Assembly: GCF_029360585.1 (NCBI RefSeq)
Contig: NZ_JAQZSJ010000003.1
Span: forward strand, 310,001 to 374,000
DNA length: 64,000 bases
DNA from: Cohnella caldifontis
Lineage (GTDB): Bacteria; Bacillota; Bacilli; Paenibacillales; Paenibacillaceae
Direction of reading: 5' to 3'
The notes beneath the pieces are model-generated. The model made no database searches. It had not been told where the DNA came from and saw nothing but the letters and a program-made list of their open reading frames with translations. The translations under genes and the position numbers were made by a program. Position 1 is the first letter of the stretch; the number at the start of each line of letters is the position of its first letter. Below, one piece after another: positions 15,235 to 25,164 of this stretch.

Positions 15235-18200
15235 GTGATGGGTAGGAGGTTTCTCGCGGCGCTGTTAACCATCGGGTTGATATTCCAATGGTTCTCGCCG
15301 GGAGTTTGGCAGTCGGCACACGCCGCGGGTTACGCTTTCGGAGGGAACCTTGGCGTAACGATCGGTTCGCCCGGGAAGGCGGTGCTCGGGAAAACGGCCG
15401 ATTTAGAGATCGAGTTGAGCAATACCACCGGCTCGATGGCTTTCAATGTCGGCGTGCAGATGATTCTGGAGGACGGTCTGGATTTGGATCCGTCCACGGG
15501 GACGGCCGCCTCGGAGACCGAAACGGCTTCGAACGGCACGAAGACGTTGTACTGGCGGGACATGAAGGATCTCGCTCCGGACGAGACGTTCACGTTTCCT
15601 GTGAAGCTCTTATCTAAGAAAACTTACCGTGCCTCCGGTGAGGACGTCGACTTCGGCGCGACGCCGAAGGTGACCGTCCGATTGGTTGCCAGCAGCGATG
15701 CCCGGCATGTCATGGATCCGCCGAATTTCGTGAGCGTTCCGGCGGAAGAAACGCTGCAAATCGTTCCGTTTACGGTGACGATCGAACATGACGGCAAAAA
15801 CGTCAAAGGCGCGGGTCCCAGTTCGGCAGCGCCGGACAGCGGCGACGAATGGGGCGCGCTTAGCTACAAACTCGTGATCGATAACAACGATCGGTCACCC
15901 ACGAAGATCACGAATTTGACCAACGAGACGGACGGCGCCTTGGAGACGTACGATTATTCTCTTGCTCCATCGACGCCTCATCGTATCGCGGGCGATAAAA
16001 GGCAGGATATTTGGAATTCGATAACGCTGGCTGTCGGGGAGAAGAAGGAGATTTCCTTCAAAGCCGCCTATCTGGAGAAGCAGACGGCGGGCGGCGTGGC
16101 GAACGCCGGTCCGGTTGTCAAGGACGGTTACGGCTCGGATTTCTACCAGAAGGTTACATACGGGGCGGAGGTCGACGGTGCGGACTTCGGCACCGGCTCG
16201 GTAGAGTACAAAGCGGTGTCGAAAGACATCATCGTGACCAAGACGACCCAGGTACCGGCAGGCGGAATCGAGTACGGCAGCGAGCTGGAGTACGTCTTGA
16301 CCGTGAAAACGAACGAGTATGAAGCGGTGACGGGGGTTACTCTGACCGATACCATCGGAGACGGCCAGACTTTCGTCGGTTATACGGGAGAGGAAGGGAC
16401 GGAAGGGACGCCGAGCAATCCGGCGAAAACGGTCGGCATGACCGAGCTGACGTGGGAGCTTGGCGATCTTGGTCCGCATACTGTAGTGACCCGATCTTAT
16501 ACGGTCAAGGTCGACGAGTTTTGGTCGGGCGGGAAGTACGGGACCGGTCCGGTGTTCGCGGGCGACGAATTGGTCAATTCGACGATGGTGACCGGGTATT
16601 CGTCGTCCGGCAAAGTGACGGACACGGACGGCACCGTCGTCTGGATCACGGAACCCGGCATCGGGGAATCGATCGTCGGCCTCAACGGCGATACGCTCGA
16701 TTCCGTGCCCCATGTGGATACGACCGTAGGCGATATTGTAACCTTCGACGTCGAGTACGACGCCTCGAAAGTAGGCGCTCAGCAACACGACGTCATGGTG
16801 TTCGATTATTTGCCCCTGGGCACGGAGCTCGTGGGGGATCCTTCGGACTATACGTTGAACGGAGAGGTGCCGGAATACGACGCAGCCCAAAATCGACTCT
16901 TATGGGATTTGGGCGACGTGGGCGAAAGCGCAGGCACCCAGTCCGTTCAGATCAAGGTCAAAGTCCTCAACGACACGGACCACGTGAAGGCGGAGAAGGG
17001 CGCGGAAAACCTCGTGGTTCTGACCTACACGGATTCCGCCGGCCATGTCCAGAGCCAGCGGAGCAGCGTGAAGCTGAACTACGTGGAGCCGTACGTGGAA
17101 CTGGACCGCAGCGTGGACAACACGCCGGAAAACGGCCCGCCCGACACGCCCGTGAAGGTGGACGGCGGCCAGATCGTCAAGGTGACGCTGAAGCTCACGA
17201 ACACCGGATCTTCGCCGGCGTATAACGTGGCAGTGACCGAACCGCTTGCAAGCGGGTTGGCCAATCCGCGCGAAGAGGATGGTACGCCGATTGCCTTGGT
17301 TGGCGGGAGCATTGAATTTCCCCCCGTCTCGACGCTTGGCATCGGTTCAACCGATAAATCCGTCGAATTGACCTATTTGGCCGACGTGATCGATCCGATC
17401 GGCGCGGAGCGGGAAATCCGGCAAGGGGCGTCATGGACCTATCAGGGACGGGCGGACGCTTCGGGGCGCGGTTATCCCGACGGCGAGGAGACCGATCACG
17501 TCACCATGCAGGCGCAGACCTTGAAGGTGACCAAATCGTTTTTCGATTCCGCGACCGGCGGAAAAGACGATCTTCGGGTCGGCGATTGGGTCGTGTACCA
17601 AGTAACCGCAGCGCTGCCCGCAGGGAAAGCAGCGCACTTCGAAGCTTGGGACGGCGTGCTGACCGACTTCCTGCCGAAAAACCAATCGTTGACGGCCGTC
17701 TTCTCCGACTTCGATAAGAACCTGGACAGCGGCACGCCCATCCCTAGCAGCGGATATACGAGCAATGCCGGCGATAACAGCGTCAGCGTGGCAGGGGTGA
17801 AGCTCGACAGTTCGAATCCCGACTATACGATCTTCGTAAAGACGCGCGTGGACAAGCTGGATGCCGGAAAATGGACGGAAAGTCCGAGCAGCAAGGCTTC
17901 CTTCGTTTGGAACGACCAGAACGGGGGAGGAGGCTCCCATACGGCGAATTCCGGCTCGGTGACCGTGACGGTCAGCAAACCGAATTTGACCGCTTCATTC
18001 GACCGTGCTTCGATCGATCTGGGGCTGGAAGACTCGCAGGATCTCACTTTCACGGTCACGAACTCGGGCCCGAACACCGCCTTCGATTTCACGCCGAACT
18101 TGACGATCCCCCCGGGATTCGAGATCGAGGCCAAGGCCGGTACGACGATTGCCGACAAGAGCGGCGATGCGACTTCGGGCTATACGGTGAAGATGCCAAT

Positions 18201-21200
18201 CGTGCCGAATTTGGCGAAAGACGAAAGCAAATCTTATTCGTTCACGATCAAGCTCGTCGGATTAAACGGCTCGGGCTCGGAATATCAGGTCGTCGGGAAG
18301 ACAGGCGCTTACTACGCGACAGAAGCGGCGTATACGAGCGACCCGGACCAGACCGATCTGAACGGAGACGCGACGGCGAGCGAAGAGAAATTCAGGGCGA
18401 CGACGACGGCAAAAATTTTGGTGCCCCTCGTGAAAATCGACAACCAAATCGAGTCGACGACCAACGGGACGAGCCTTGCCAAGATCCGACCGGGCGACGT
18501 CGTCAACTACAAGCTGACGGTCACCGTGCCGAAAGGAACGAAAGCCTATGCGCTCAACGTAACGGACAAGATCGGCGGTTCCGGCGCATTCGACTGGTGG
18601 AACGGTACGGCGTGGGTGACGAGCCCCGGCACGATTACCCTTGATCTCGGAGATGTCGACGCTTCCGACGCACAGCAACCGATCGAGAAGACCGTCAAGC
18701 TGAGAGCCAAAGCGGACGGCAGCAGTCCGGCGAACGGATCGTACAAGACTACGGCCCAAGCCCACTGGCTCTCGGTGAGCGGGGACAGCGCATCGAAGAA
18801 AGACTCGGCGGAGAAGGAGACCTCCATCCAGGTCGTTCAGCCCGATATGACCCTCGCCCCGGATGCGTTGGCCGCCGCCCAATTCGATGACGACCATCCG
18901 TCCATAACGGTCGGCTTCAAGTTGGGCGCGGTAACGGGACCTGACGCTTACAAAGCAGAGGTAAACGTGCCGATCCCCGCGGAATTGAACGTAGTCGAAG
19001 GCACGATCACTGAAGGCGGTACTTTCGAGGACGGAGCGGTCGTCTGGACCGGACTGAACGTGACGGGCGGCAGCACGAAAACGCTGAAATTCGACGTCGA
19101 ACCGGCTCCGGGTGCCGGAGCGGGAGCAAGCGGGATCACGCTGACGGCGACATTAACGCAGTTCGACTCGACGCCAGGCGACCAGACGGATCAATTGGCG
19201 AAGACTTACGCGCCGAACAAGACGGCCAGCCAGACGCTGTCCATCAAGCCGGCCGCGTTGACCGCGACGGTTCAATCGAATCCTTATTTGCCCGATCAGA
19301 ACCAAGTGCGTCCCGGCGATCCGGTGTCCTACCGCGTGAGCATCGACTTGCCGGAGGGCAGGGTCGCGTACGACTCGGTGCTGACGGTGGAAACGTTGAC
19401 GAACCAGACGATCGATGGCGTCACGGTTGACGGCACGCCGGTGGCTTATTCCGCGGAAGCCGGCGGATATCCGCTTGGCCGTTTGAACGCGGACGCGGAA
19501 GTGCTCGTGAACGCCCGGATTTCGACGACCGGCAGCCACAGCGGTCCTTACACGGCCCAGTTCGAGCCGCGGCTGGCCTATGAGACGGCATCGACGGGCG
19601 GCAGCGCGCTGACGGCAGTAACGAGCGTCTTGCAGCTGGACGTCGTCGAGCCGGATTTGTCGATCCAGCTGACGGCGGAAGGACCGACGGTGCTGGATGC
19701 GATCGGGGATACCGTGCCGTTCCGGCTGGCGGTGAAGAATAACGGGGCCGGTCCCGCCTATTTGCCGCATTTGACGCTGACGGTTCCGGACGGCTTCGCG
19801 CTGAGCGCCGTGGGCGCGCCAGGGGATCCGACCGTTACGGCCAGCGTGTACGGCTTCGACTGGCAGCCCCTTTCGATTCCGGCCGGGGGAACGCTGGAAC
19901 TGACGTTCCATGTCGGCGCTTCGAACGAGACGGCGGTCCATACGGCGATCCAAGTCCAAGCGACGCTGAACGCATACCAATCTTTGCCGGTGGACGGCGG
20001 CAAAACGTACGGACCGCTGACGACGGATCAGATCGGCGTGGAAGTATCCGGCGCCCACCAGCTGCTCGGCTCGGATACCCGATCGATCAGGGCGGGCCAG
20101 AGCACGGCGTTCGACCATACGTTGCGCAACACGGGGGCCGGCCGGGACATTTACGTGCTGACGCTCGACAGTCCTTTTCCCGTCACGCTGCTGAAGGATG
20201 GAGTCGAGATCGCGCGCGGAGCGAAGTCGGGATCCGCCTGGGTATGGACGAGCATCGCGGACGGTTACCGGGATGCCGATGACGCCGGCCAAGTCGCCGT
20301 GGCGCTGAACGGCGGGGAGACGGCCGGCTTGCGGCTGCAAGTTCAAGTTCCCGAAAACACCCCGTACGGCGGCGCGCCGGCGGTGATCGAGATCGCGGCC
20401 CATGGCAAGCTGAACGGCACGGACAGCGCCGCGGAGGACCGCATTACGGTTATCGGGGACCATCTGGACGGATGGAGCGGCAGCCAGCCCTATGAAAATT
20501 GGCGCCAGCCGGCATACCGGCCCGGAGACACGGCGGCGCTGAAGGCGGTCACGTCCGTCCATATCACGTCCGTTAAAGCCCACTTCTTCAGCGAGGCGGG
20601 CGGAGGCGCGACCAGCGGCCAGTCGGAACTTGTGCTGGAGAACGAGAAGACCTATCTGGAGGACGGTTACAAGGTATGGGTCGGCTCGGCCGTTTTGCCG
20701 AAAGATTCGGAGACCGGCCGCTATGCGATCCGTTTCGAAGCCTACCAGGACGGCGTCTTGAAAGAAACGGACGATACGGCAACGTCCGGAACGGGCGCGA
20801 ACAATCCGTTCATCGTGCAACGCACCGCCGTGCTTCGGGGGACCGTTTTCGACGCGGCGACGCGAGACGTCATCGCGGGCGCCGTCGTCAAGCTGCGCGA
20901 TCCGGCCAACTCTGGGGAAGACCGCGAGACGACGACGGACGCGGACGGCAAGTACGGCTTCTCCGATATCGACGTGCGGTTGTACGAAATCCTCGTCGCG
21001 GATGAAGGGTATGCCGACGCGGAAGCGGAAGTATACGCGATCCCTGACGCCAGCGGAACCGTGACCCAAGACGTTTACCTGTCCCCGTACCGGCTGACGT
21101 TGTCGGCGGACCCGAACTCCCTGCTCGGAGACGGCTTGTCCGAGACGACGCTGACCGCGGAAGTCCTGGATCTGGAGGGCCATCCGCTCGCGGGCGTTCC

Positions 21201-21726
21201 GGTCGTCTTTTCCTCGCCGAGCGGCAAAGGGACGTTCGTCGGCGGCACGGGCGCCGTAACGGGCGCGGACGGCAAAGCCCGCGTCCAGTTCCGCTCGGAC
21301 GTCGTGACCGGGGCGGAAGCCCAGCAATTTCCGGTGAGGATCGACGTAAACGACCCTGTTCATGATCTGTTCGCCTCCGATCAGATCGTCATCCATTTCG
21401 ATCCGGGAGCCGTAACCGGCTTCGTGACGGAGATGGTGAACGGCGTTTCGACCCCGGTACCGGGCGCGTTCGTCACGATCCGCAAGATTTCGACGGCGAC
21501 CTCAAGATCGATTTCGAAGCGCACGCCGTCACCAAAACCGACGGTTCCTATACCGTGGCCGTCCCGCAAGGCAACACGACTTACGACGTCATCATCGAAA
21601 AAACGGTCACCCTCGGGGGTGTCCGGAAACCGCTCAGCTTCCCGCAGACGGCTGCGGTGGGAACGCTCTCGGCGCTGGGACACGAGGTATATCCCGCGAA
21701 CCAATCGGCCGGCGGCGTCGTGCTGA
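15235..21726 (+). CDS. Giant secreted adhesin-like protein, N-terminal part (frameshifted)
   Basis: The frame gives 2163 residues. GTG 15235 is chosen because AGGAAGGTGG lies 7 bp upstream; ATG 15214 is possible. A signal peptide follows (MGRRFLAALLTIGLIFQWF, cleavage near AHAA). The body is a series of about 130-residue beta-sandwich repeats of the DUF11/COG1361 type (recurring TVTNSGPNTAFDF-like and GDVVNYKLTVTVP-like strands), then a carboxypeptidase-regulatory-like domain (about residue 1865) and an invasin/Big_1-like Ig domain (LSADPNSLLGDGLSETTLTAEVLD). After about residue 2084 (position 21486) the frame leaves the conserved sequence and ends in basic, serine-rich residues. As read, the product lacks the SLH anchor encoded in the next frame. 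Confidence 0.85.
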   Translation: MMGRRFLAALLTIGLIFQWFSPGVWQSAHAAGYAFGGNLGVTIGSPGKAVLGKTADLEIELSNTTGSMAFNVGVQMILEDGLDLDPSTGTAASETETASNGTKTLYWRDMKDLAPDETFTFPVKLLSKKTYRASGEDVDFGATPKVTVRLVASSDARHVMDPPNFVSVPAEETLQIVPFTVTIEHDGKNVKGAGPSSAAPDSGDEWGALSYKLVIDNNDRSPTKITNLTNETDGALETYDYSLAPSTPHRIAGDKRQDIWNSITLAVGEKKEISFKAAYLEKQTAGGVANAGPVVKDGYGSDFYQKVTYGAEVDGADFGTGSVEYKAVSKDIIVTKTTQVPAGGIEYGSELEYVLTVKTNEYEAVTGVTLTDTIGDGQTFVGYTGEEGTEGTPSNPAKTVGMTELTWELGDLGPHTVVTRSYTVKVDEFWSGGKYGTGPVFAGDELVNSTMVTGYSSSGKVTDTDGTVVWITEPGIGESIVGLNGDTLDSVPHVDTTVGDIVTFDVEYDASKVGAQQHDVMVFDYLPLGTELVGDPSDYTLNGEVPEYDAAQNRLLWDLGDVGESAGTQSVQIKVKVLNDTDHVKAEKGAENLVVLTYTDSAGHVQSQRSSVKLNYVEPYVELDRSVDNTPENGPPDTPVKVDGGQIVKVTLKLTNTGSSPAYNVAVTEPLASGLANPREEDGTPIALVGGSIEFPPVSTLGIGSTDKSVELTYLADVIDPIGAEREIRQGASWTYQGRADASGRGYPDGEETDHVTMQAQTLKVTKSFFDSATGGKDDLRVGDWVVYQVTAALPAGKAAHFEAWDGVLTDFLPKNQSLTAVFSDFDKNLDSGTPIPSSGYTSNAGDNSVSVAGVKLDSSNPDYTIFVKTRVDKLDAGKWTESPSSKASFVWNDQNGGGGSHTANSGSVTVTVSKPNLTASFDRASIDLGLEDSQDLTFTVTNSGPNTAFDFTPNLTIPPGFEIEAKAGTTIADKSGDATSGYTVKMPIVPNLAKDESKSYSFTIKLVGLNGSGSEYQVVGKTGAYYATEAAYTSDPDQTDLNGDATASEEKFRATTTAKILVPLVKIDNQIESTTNGTSLAKIRPGDVVNYKLTVTVPKGTKAYALNVTDKIGGSGAFDWWNGTAWVTSPGTITLDLGDVDASDAQQPIEKTVKLRAKADGSSPANGSYKTTAQAHWLSVSGDSASKKDSAEKETSIQVVQPDMTLAPDALAAAQFDDDHPSITVGFKLGAVTGPDAYKAEVNVPIPAELNVVEGTITEGGTFEDGAVVWTGLNVTGGSTKTLKFDVEPAPGAGAGASGITLTATLTQFDSTPGDQTDQLAKTYAPNKTASQTLSIKPAALTATVQSNPYLPDQNQVRPGDPVSYRVSIDLPEGRVAYDSVLTVETLTNQTIDGVTVDGTPVAYSAEAGGYPLGRLNADAEVLVNARISTTGSHSGPYTAQFEPRLAYETASTGGSALTAVTSVLQLDVVEPDLSIQLTAEGPTVLDAIGDTVPFRLAVKNNGAGPAYLPHLTLTVPDGFALSAVGAPGDPTVTASVYGFDWQPLSIPAGGTLELTFHVGASNETAVHTAIQVQATLNAYQSLPVDGGKTYGPLTTDQIGVEVSGAHQLLGSDTRSIRAGQSTAFDHTLRNTGAGRDIYVLTLDSPFPVTLLKDGVEIARGAKSGSAWVWTSIADGYRDADDAGQVAVALNGGETAGLRLQVQVPENTPYGGAPAVIEIAAHGKLNGTDSAAEDRITVIGDHLDGWSGSQPYENWRQPAYRPGDTAALKAVTSVHITSVKAHFFSEAGGGATSGQSELVLENEKTYLEDGYKVWVGSAVLPKDSETGRYAIRFEAYQDGVLKETDDTATSGTGANNPFIVQRTAVLRGTVFDAATRDVIAGAVVKLRDPANSGEDRETTTDADGKYGFSDIDVRLYEILVADEGYADAEAEVYAIPDASGTVTQDVYLSPYRLTLSADPNSLLGDGLSETTLTAEVLDLEGHPLAGVPVVFSSPSGKGTFVGGTGAVTGADGKARVQFRSDVVTGAEAQQFPVRIDVNDPVHDLFASDQIVIHFDPGAVTGFVTEMVNGVSTPVPGAFVTIRKISTATSRSISKRTPSPKPTVPIPWPSRKATRLTTSSSKKRSPSGVSGNRSASRRRLRWERSRRWDTRYIPRTNRPAASC

Positions 21727-23426
21727 TGAAAACGTCCGACGAATTGGAGGCGCAGTTCCCCGCGAGCTTGTACCGGCAAATGTACGGTTACCTGCTGGAC
21801 GACGAGGGCAACGAGTACAAGCCCAGCGGCACCCGATTGGAATTCCCGATCGGAGATACCGGCGTCTTCCGCATTCCGGAGCTGCCGGCCGGCGATTATC
21901 GCCTGGTGGCGGTCCTGAAGCTTTCGCCTACGGAAGAGATCATCGTGAACGCGGACAAGGCGGGGAATTATCCGCTGCTTCAAGTCCGGAAGGACGGCGA
22001 ACTGAACATTTCCTCCGACTTGATCGACCCTTACGGGAACGTGACGGATGCCGATACCGGCGAGGCGATCGAAGGCGCGCATGTCGAGCTGTACTACGCG
22101 GACACGGAACCGAATAAGATAGCGGGCAGAACGCCCGGGGAATTGGTATCGCTGCCCATCTTGAACGGCTTCCCGCCGAAAGACAACCATAACCCGCAGG
22201 ATACCGATGCCTTCGGCAACTACGCATATATGGTCTACGGCTCGACGGACTATTACTTGGTCGTATCGAAACCGGGGTATCAAACCTACACCAGCCCGAC
22301 GATCTCCGTCGGATCGACGATCGTGCGGCATGATCTCCAGCTGCATCGGACGCCGTCCAGCAGCGGCGGCGGAGGAGGCGCGGTCATTCCCGGTCCCGCG
22401 GCCGCCGGCGAGTTGGACTTGGCCGTCAGCCTGTTCTCGGATCGGGCGAGCTACGGCGAAGGGGACGTGATCACGTTCACGGTGCAATACGCCAACCGCT
22501 CCGATGCGCCGGTGAAAGGCGCCGTGTTGAAAGCCGGCAAACCCGAATATACCGACTGGGCGGAAGCCGCAGGCGGCGAGATCCTAGGCAGTACGGTGAA
22601 ATGGGAGCTCGGCGATCTCGCGCCTGGGGCGAAGGGGAAACGGGTGTACCAAGTCAAGGTGAAGAACAATGCCCTGACGCAGCGCGAAACGAAGGTCCGC
22701 GCGGAGGCGGAGATCACGGCTTCGGACAAGCTGACGAAGTTGGACGACGACCGTTCGAGCTTGGATCTGCTGCTGTTCAGCGGCCGATTCGGCTTCGGCA
22801 AGCACCAGAGATACATCGTCGGCTATCCGGACGGCCAGTTCAAGCCGAACCGTCCGGTCACCCGGGCCGAAGTCGCGGGGATCTTCGCCCGGATCATGGA
22901 TCTTCGGGGAACGGTAACCGGCAGCGTCGCTTATGCGGACGTCCCGAAAAACATGTGGGCCGCCGGCTATATCGAGGCGGTGACGAAAGCGGGCCTGTTC
23001 AGCGGGTACGAAGGGAACCGCTTCAAACCGAACCAAGCGATCACCCGCGCGGAGCTGAGCGCCGTCATCGCCCGGTATTTGAAGCTCTCGGAAAGCGCAG
23101 AGCCGCTGGAATGGCATTTCAGCGACATCCGGGGTCATTGGGCTGCCCGCGCGATCGAGCAAACGTACCGGTACCATGTCATCTCCGGTTATGAGGACGG
23201 AACGTTCAAGCCGAACGCGAACATGATCCGTTCGGAAGCCGTCACGATGATCAACCGGCTGTTGAATCGCGGACCGCTCACCGGCGTGGAAGCCACGTTC
23301 CCCGACGTGCCGAAGACCCACTGGGCATTCGGCCAGGTAGAGGAAAGCACGCTGACGCATGAATATTCCCGCAATCCGGACGCTTCCGAGAAGGCGGAAA
23401 CGATCATTCCCGAACCGCTGTGGTAA
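21555..23426 (+). CDS. C-terminal part of the giant adhesin with three SLH domains (displaced frame)
   Basis: This frame continues the adhesin. Coding similarity resumes at 21486 (DFDGDLKIDFEAHAVTKTDG), 69 bases before the first possible start, GTG 21555. It holds the end of a carboxypeptidase-regulatory-like domain, another such domain (about 22030-22330), a DUF11 domain (about 22410-22740) and three SLH domains (YIVGYPDGQFKPNRPVTRAE, YEGNRFKPNQAITRAE, YEDGTFKPNANMIRSE). SLH domains bind pyruvylated wall polymer, so this part would anchor the protein. It has no ribosome site or signal peptide of its own, so it is not expected to be made or exported separately. One inserted base at 21486 would restore a protein of about 2730 residues. 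Confidence 0.8.
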   Translation: MAVPQGNTTYDVIIEKTVTLGGVRKPLSFPQTAAVGTLSALGHEVYPANQSAGGVVLMKTSDELEAQFPASLYRQMYGYLLDDEGNEYKPSGTRLEFPIGDTGVFRIPELPAGDYRLVAVLKLSPTEEIIVNADKAGNYPLLQVRKDGELNISSDLIDPYGNVTDADTGEAIEGAHVELYYADTEPNKIAGRTPGELVSLPILNGFPPKDNHNPQDTDAFGNYAYMVYGSTDYYLVVSKPGYQTYTSPTISVGSTIVRHDLQLHRTPSSSGGGGGAVIPGPAAAGELDLAVSLFSDRASYGEGDVITFTVQYANRSDAPVKGAVLKAGKPEYTDWAEAAGGEILGSTVKWELGDLAPGAKGKRVYQVKVKNNALTQRETKVRAEAEITASDKLTKLDDDRSSLDLLLFSGRFGFGKHQRYIVGYPDGQFKPNRPVTRAEVAGIFARIMDLRGTVTGSVAYADVPKNMWAAGYIEAVTKAGLFSGYEGNRFKPNQAITRAELSAVIARYLKLSESAEPLEWHFSDIRGHWAARAIEQTYRYHVISGYEDGTFKPNANMIRSEAVTMINRLLNRGPLTGVEATFPDVPKTHWAFGQVEESTLTHEYSRNPDASEKAETIIPEPLW

Positions 23427-23455
23427 TCCTCGGCGAACTTCGGCAGCATTCGACG

Positions 23456-23494
23456 AAGAGCCTGCAGGCGCCTATAAGCCTGCAGGCTCTTTTC
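23456..23494 (+). terminator. Terminator after the adhesin gene
   Basis: AGAGCCTGCAGGC (23457-23469) pairs with GCCTGCAGGCTCT (23478-23490), followed by TTTC. Confidence 0.9.
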
Positions 23495-23582
23495 TTGTCC
23501 CTGCCGCAACTTCCAAAATATTGAAGGCGTCTAATCGTTGAGGTAAACTGAAGGCGGTTGCCAATCGAAAAGGGGGGAGTTC

Positions 23583-24386
23583 ATGGACGGCTTATTGCGG
23601 GGGATCCTGGATAAGCTGCCGGCTTGGTTTTACAGCTTGTCCGCGGTACTGTTCCTTGCCGTACTCATTATTTTCTTCGGCATGACGTTGTTCGGAGCCT
23701 CAAGGATCACCCGGGCCATGCACAGCATCATGAGCCGCGACCGGCGCATCGAGCAGCTGCACGACCGGCTGCACGAAGCGATCCGGCGGGCGGAACAGCA
23801 CGACAACGTGGCGTCCCAGCTTGCCACGGCCTGCGGCAACTTAAGTCCGTTGCTGCACCAGCTTAACGTCCTTCGCAGCCAAATGAACCTGATGACCCGG
23901 ATGAACGAAATCGAATCGCTGGCCCAGCGCTGCCTGGACACGCTGTCCTCCGACATCAAAGTCAGCGCGGGCGGACGCCACCGCTGCGCCCTATGGGTGC
24001 AGCAAGAGGAAGAACTGCTGCTGGTATTCGCCAGCTCGGGGTTTCCGAAAACCCATCCCGGCAACCGAAGGCTGCATATTCACCGTTCCATCGCGGGCAG
24101 ATGCCTGCGCAAGAGACAGCTGATTCACGTCGACGACGTGACGGAGGACGACGACTGGGAGCCGAACCATGATTCGAAATCGCCGTACCGTTCCCTGATT
24201 TGCGTGCCGGTCAGTACCTGGGTCGTGCTGACGGTAGACGGCATCCAGCCGATGAGCCACGAAGTGGAGTTGCTTTGCGATCTATACGGGGTTTTGTTCG
24301 AAGGGATTCTCCAAGAGCAGGTGAGCACCGTTCAACGCCTAGCCGGGGAAAATCTGAACGGGGAAGCCAGCGCCAGTGGTGCGTAG
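23583..24386 (+). CDS. Membrane-anchored GAF domain protein
   Basis: A protein of 267 residues. One membrane segment lies at about residues 15-38 (FYSLSAVLFLAVLIIFFGMTL), followed by a charged coiled coil (about 45-110) and a GAF-like domain (about 105-250, with RCALWVQQEEELLLVFASSGF and SLICVPV). No output domain is present, so it may sense a small molecule and signal through protein contact. Start ATG 23583 follows AAGGGGGGAG. It is encoded upstream of a 68-residue protein. Specific function not recognised. Confidence 0.7.
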   Translation: MDGLLRGILDKLPAWFYSLSAVLFLAVLIIFFGMTLFGASRITRAMHSIMSRDRRIEQLHDRLHEAIRRAEQHDNVASQLATACGNLSPLLHQLNVLRSQMNLMTRMNEIESLAQRCLDTLSSDIKVSAGGRHRCALWVQQEEELLLVFASSGFPKTHPGNRRLHIHRSIAGRCLRKRQLIHVDDVTEDDDWEPNHDSKSPYRSLICVPVSTWVVLTVDGIQPMSHEVELLCDLYGVLFEGILQEQVSTVQRLAGENLNGEASASGA

Positions 24387-24428
24387 CCCCAAAATATGGT
24401 AGAATCGGATCCGAAGGAGCGTGGATCC

Positions 24429-24635
24429 GTGGTTCGCCTCGTACAGATACCGACTTTGCGTGCGGTTGCCTTGGCCGCATTGGAACAAAACATGTTGACG
24501 CCGTATGCCTACGACGGCTTCTTGCAATGGATCGACCGGATGGAGGAGCAAAGCTTGAAGCCGACGGACGACTGGGCCATTCGTCAAGCGAGCGAAATGA
24601 TGATTCGCCGGCGCAGGGCCGCTTCCGTCGTCTGA
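24429..24635 (+). CDS. Small conserved-looking protein, 68 residues, function unknown
   Basis: GTG 24429 is taken as start because GAAGGAG (24412-24418) lies 10 bp upstream; an in-frame ATG at 24396 lacks a ribosome site. The product is mostly helical, with a hydrophobic N-terminal half (IPTLRAVALAALEQNMLTPYAYDGFLQWIDRME) and a basic C-terminus (MMIRRRRAASVV). No membrane segment or motif is recognised. It is closed by a strong terminator. Confidence 0.6.
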   Translation: MVRLVQIPTLRAVALAALEQNMLTPYAYDGFLQWIDRMEEQSLKPTDDWAIRQASEMMIRRRRAASVV

Positions 24636-24650
24636 AGACCAGTCCCGTGG

Positions 24651-24687
24651 AACCCGAGGGGTGTAAAATTCCTCTCGGGTTCTTTTA
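24651..24687 (+). terminator. Terminator after the 68-residue protein gene
   Basis: AACCCGAGGGG (24651-24661) pairs with CCTCTCGGGTT (24671-24681), followed by CTTTTATTT. Confidence 0.88.
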
Positions 24688-24714
24688 TTTATGCTGCAGA
24701 AAGAGGTTGGCGAT

Positions 24715-25159
24715 CCCGTTAAGCCTGCCACACAGGCTAAAACCTACGCGGACGTAGGCTAGTGCCCCCGTTAAGCCTGCCTAGCAGGCTTACACCCACG
24801 CGGCCGTAGGCAGGTGCCCCCGTTAAGCCTGCCACGCAGGCTTAATCCCACGCGGACGTAGGCTGACGATCCCGATAAGCCTGCCACGCAGGCTTAAACC
24901 CACGCGGACGGAGGCTAGTGCCCCCGTTAAGCCTGCCTAGCAGGCTTAAACCCACGCGGACGTAGGCTGGTGCCCCCGATAAGCCTGCCACGCAGGCTTA
25001 AACCCACGCGGACGTAGGCTGCCGATCCCGATAAGCCTGCCACGCAGGCTTAAACCCACGCAGACGTAGGCTAGTGCCCCGGTTAAGCCTGCCACGCAGG
25101 CTTAAACCCACGCGGACGTAGGCTGGTGCCCCCGTTAAGCCTGCCACGCAGGCTTAATC
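24715..25159. repeat. Tandem array, 8.5 units of exactly 52 bp
   Basis: Units start at 24715, 24767, 24819, 24871, 24923, 24975, 25027, 25079 and 25131 (last one partial). Each unit begins CCCGTTAAGCCTGC or a close variant and contains two palindromes: TTAAGCCTGC-CAC-GCAGGCTTAA and an imperfect CCYACG-CGGA-CGTAGG. Units differ by a few substitutions only, with no length change. The array fills the gap between two convergent genes and ends six bases from the stop of the KtrA-like gene. No open frame of interest runs through it. Confidence 0.95.
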
Positions 25160-25164
25160 CGCTC

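Noticed and set aside
24715-25159. CRISPR array
   Set aside because: The whole 52-bp unit is repeated, with no variable spacers, and no cas genes are nearby.
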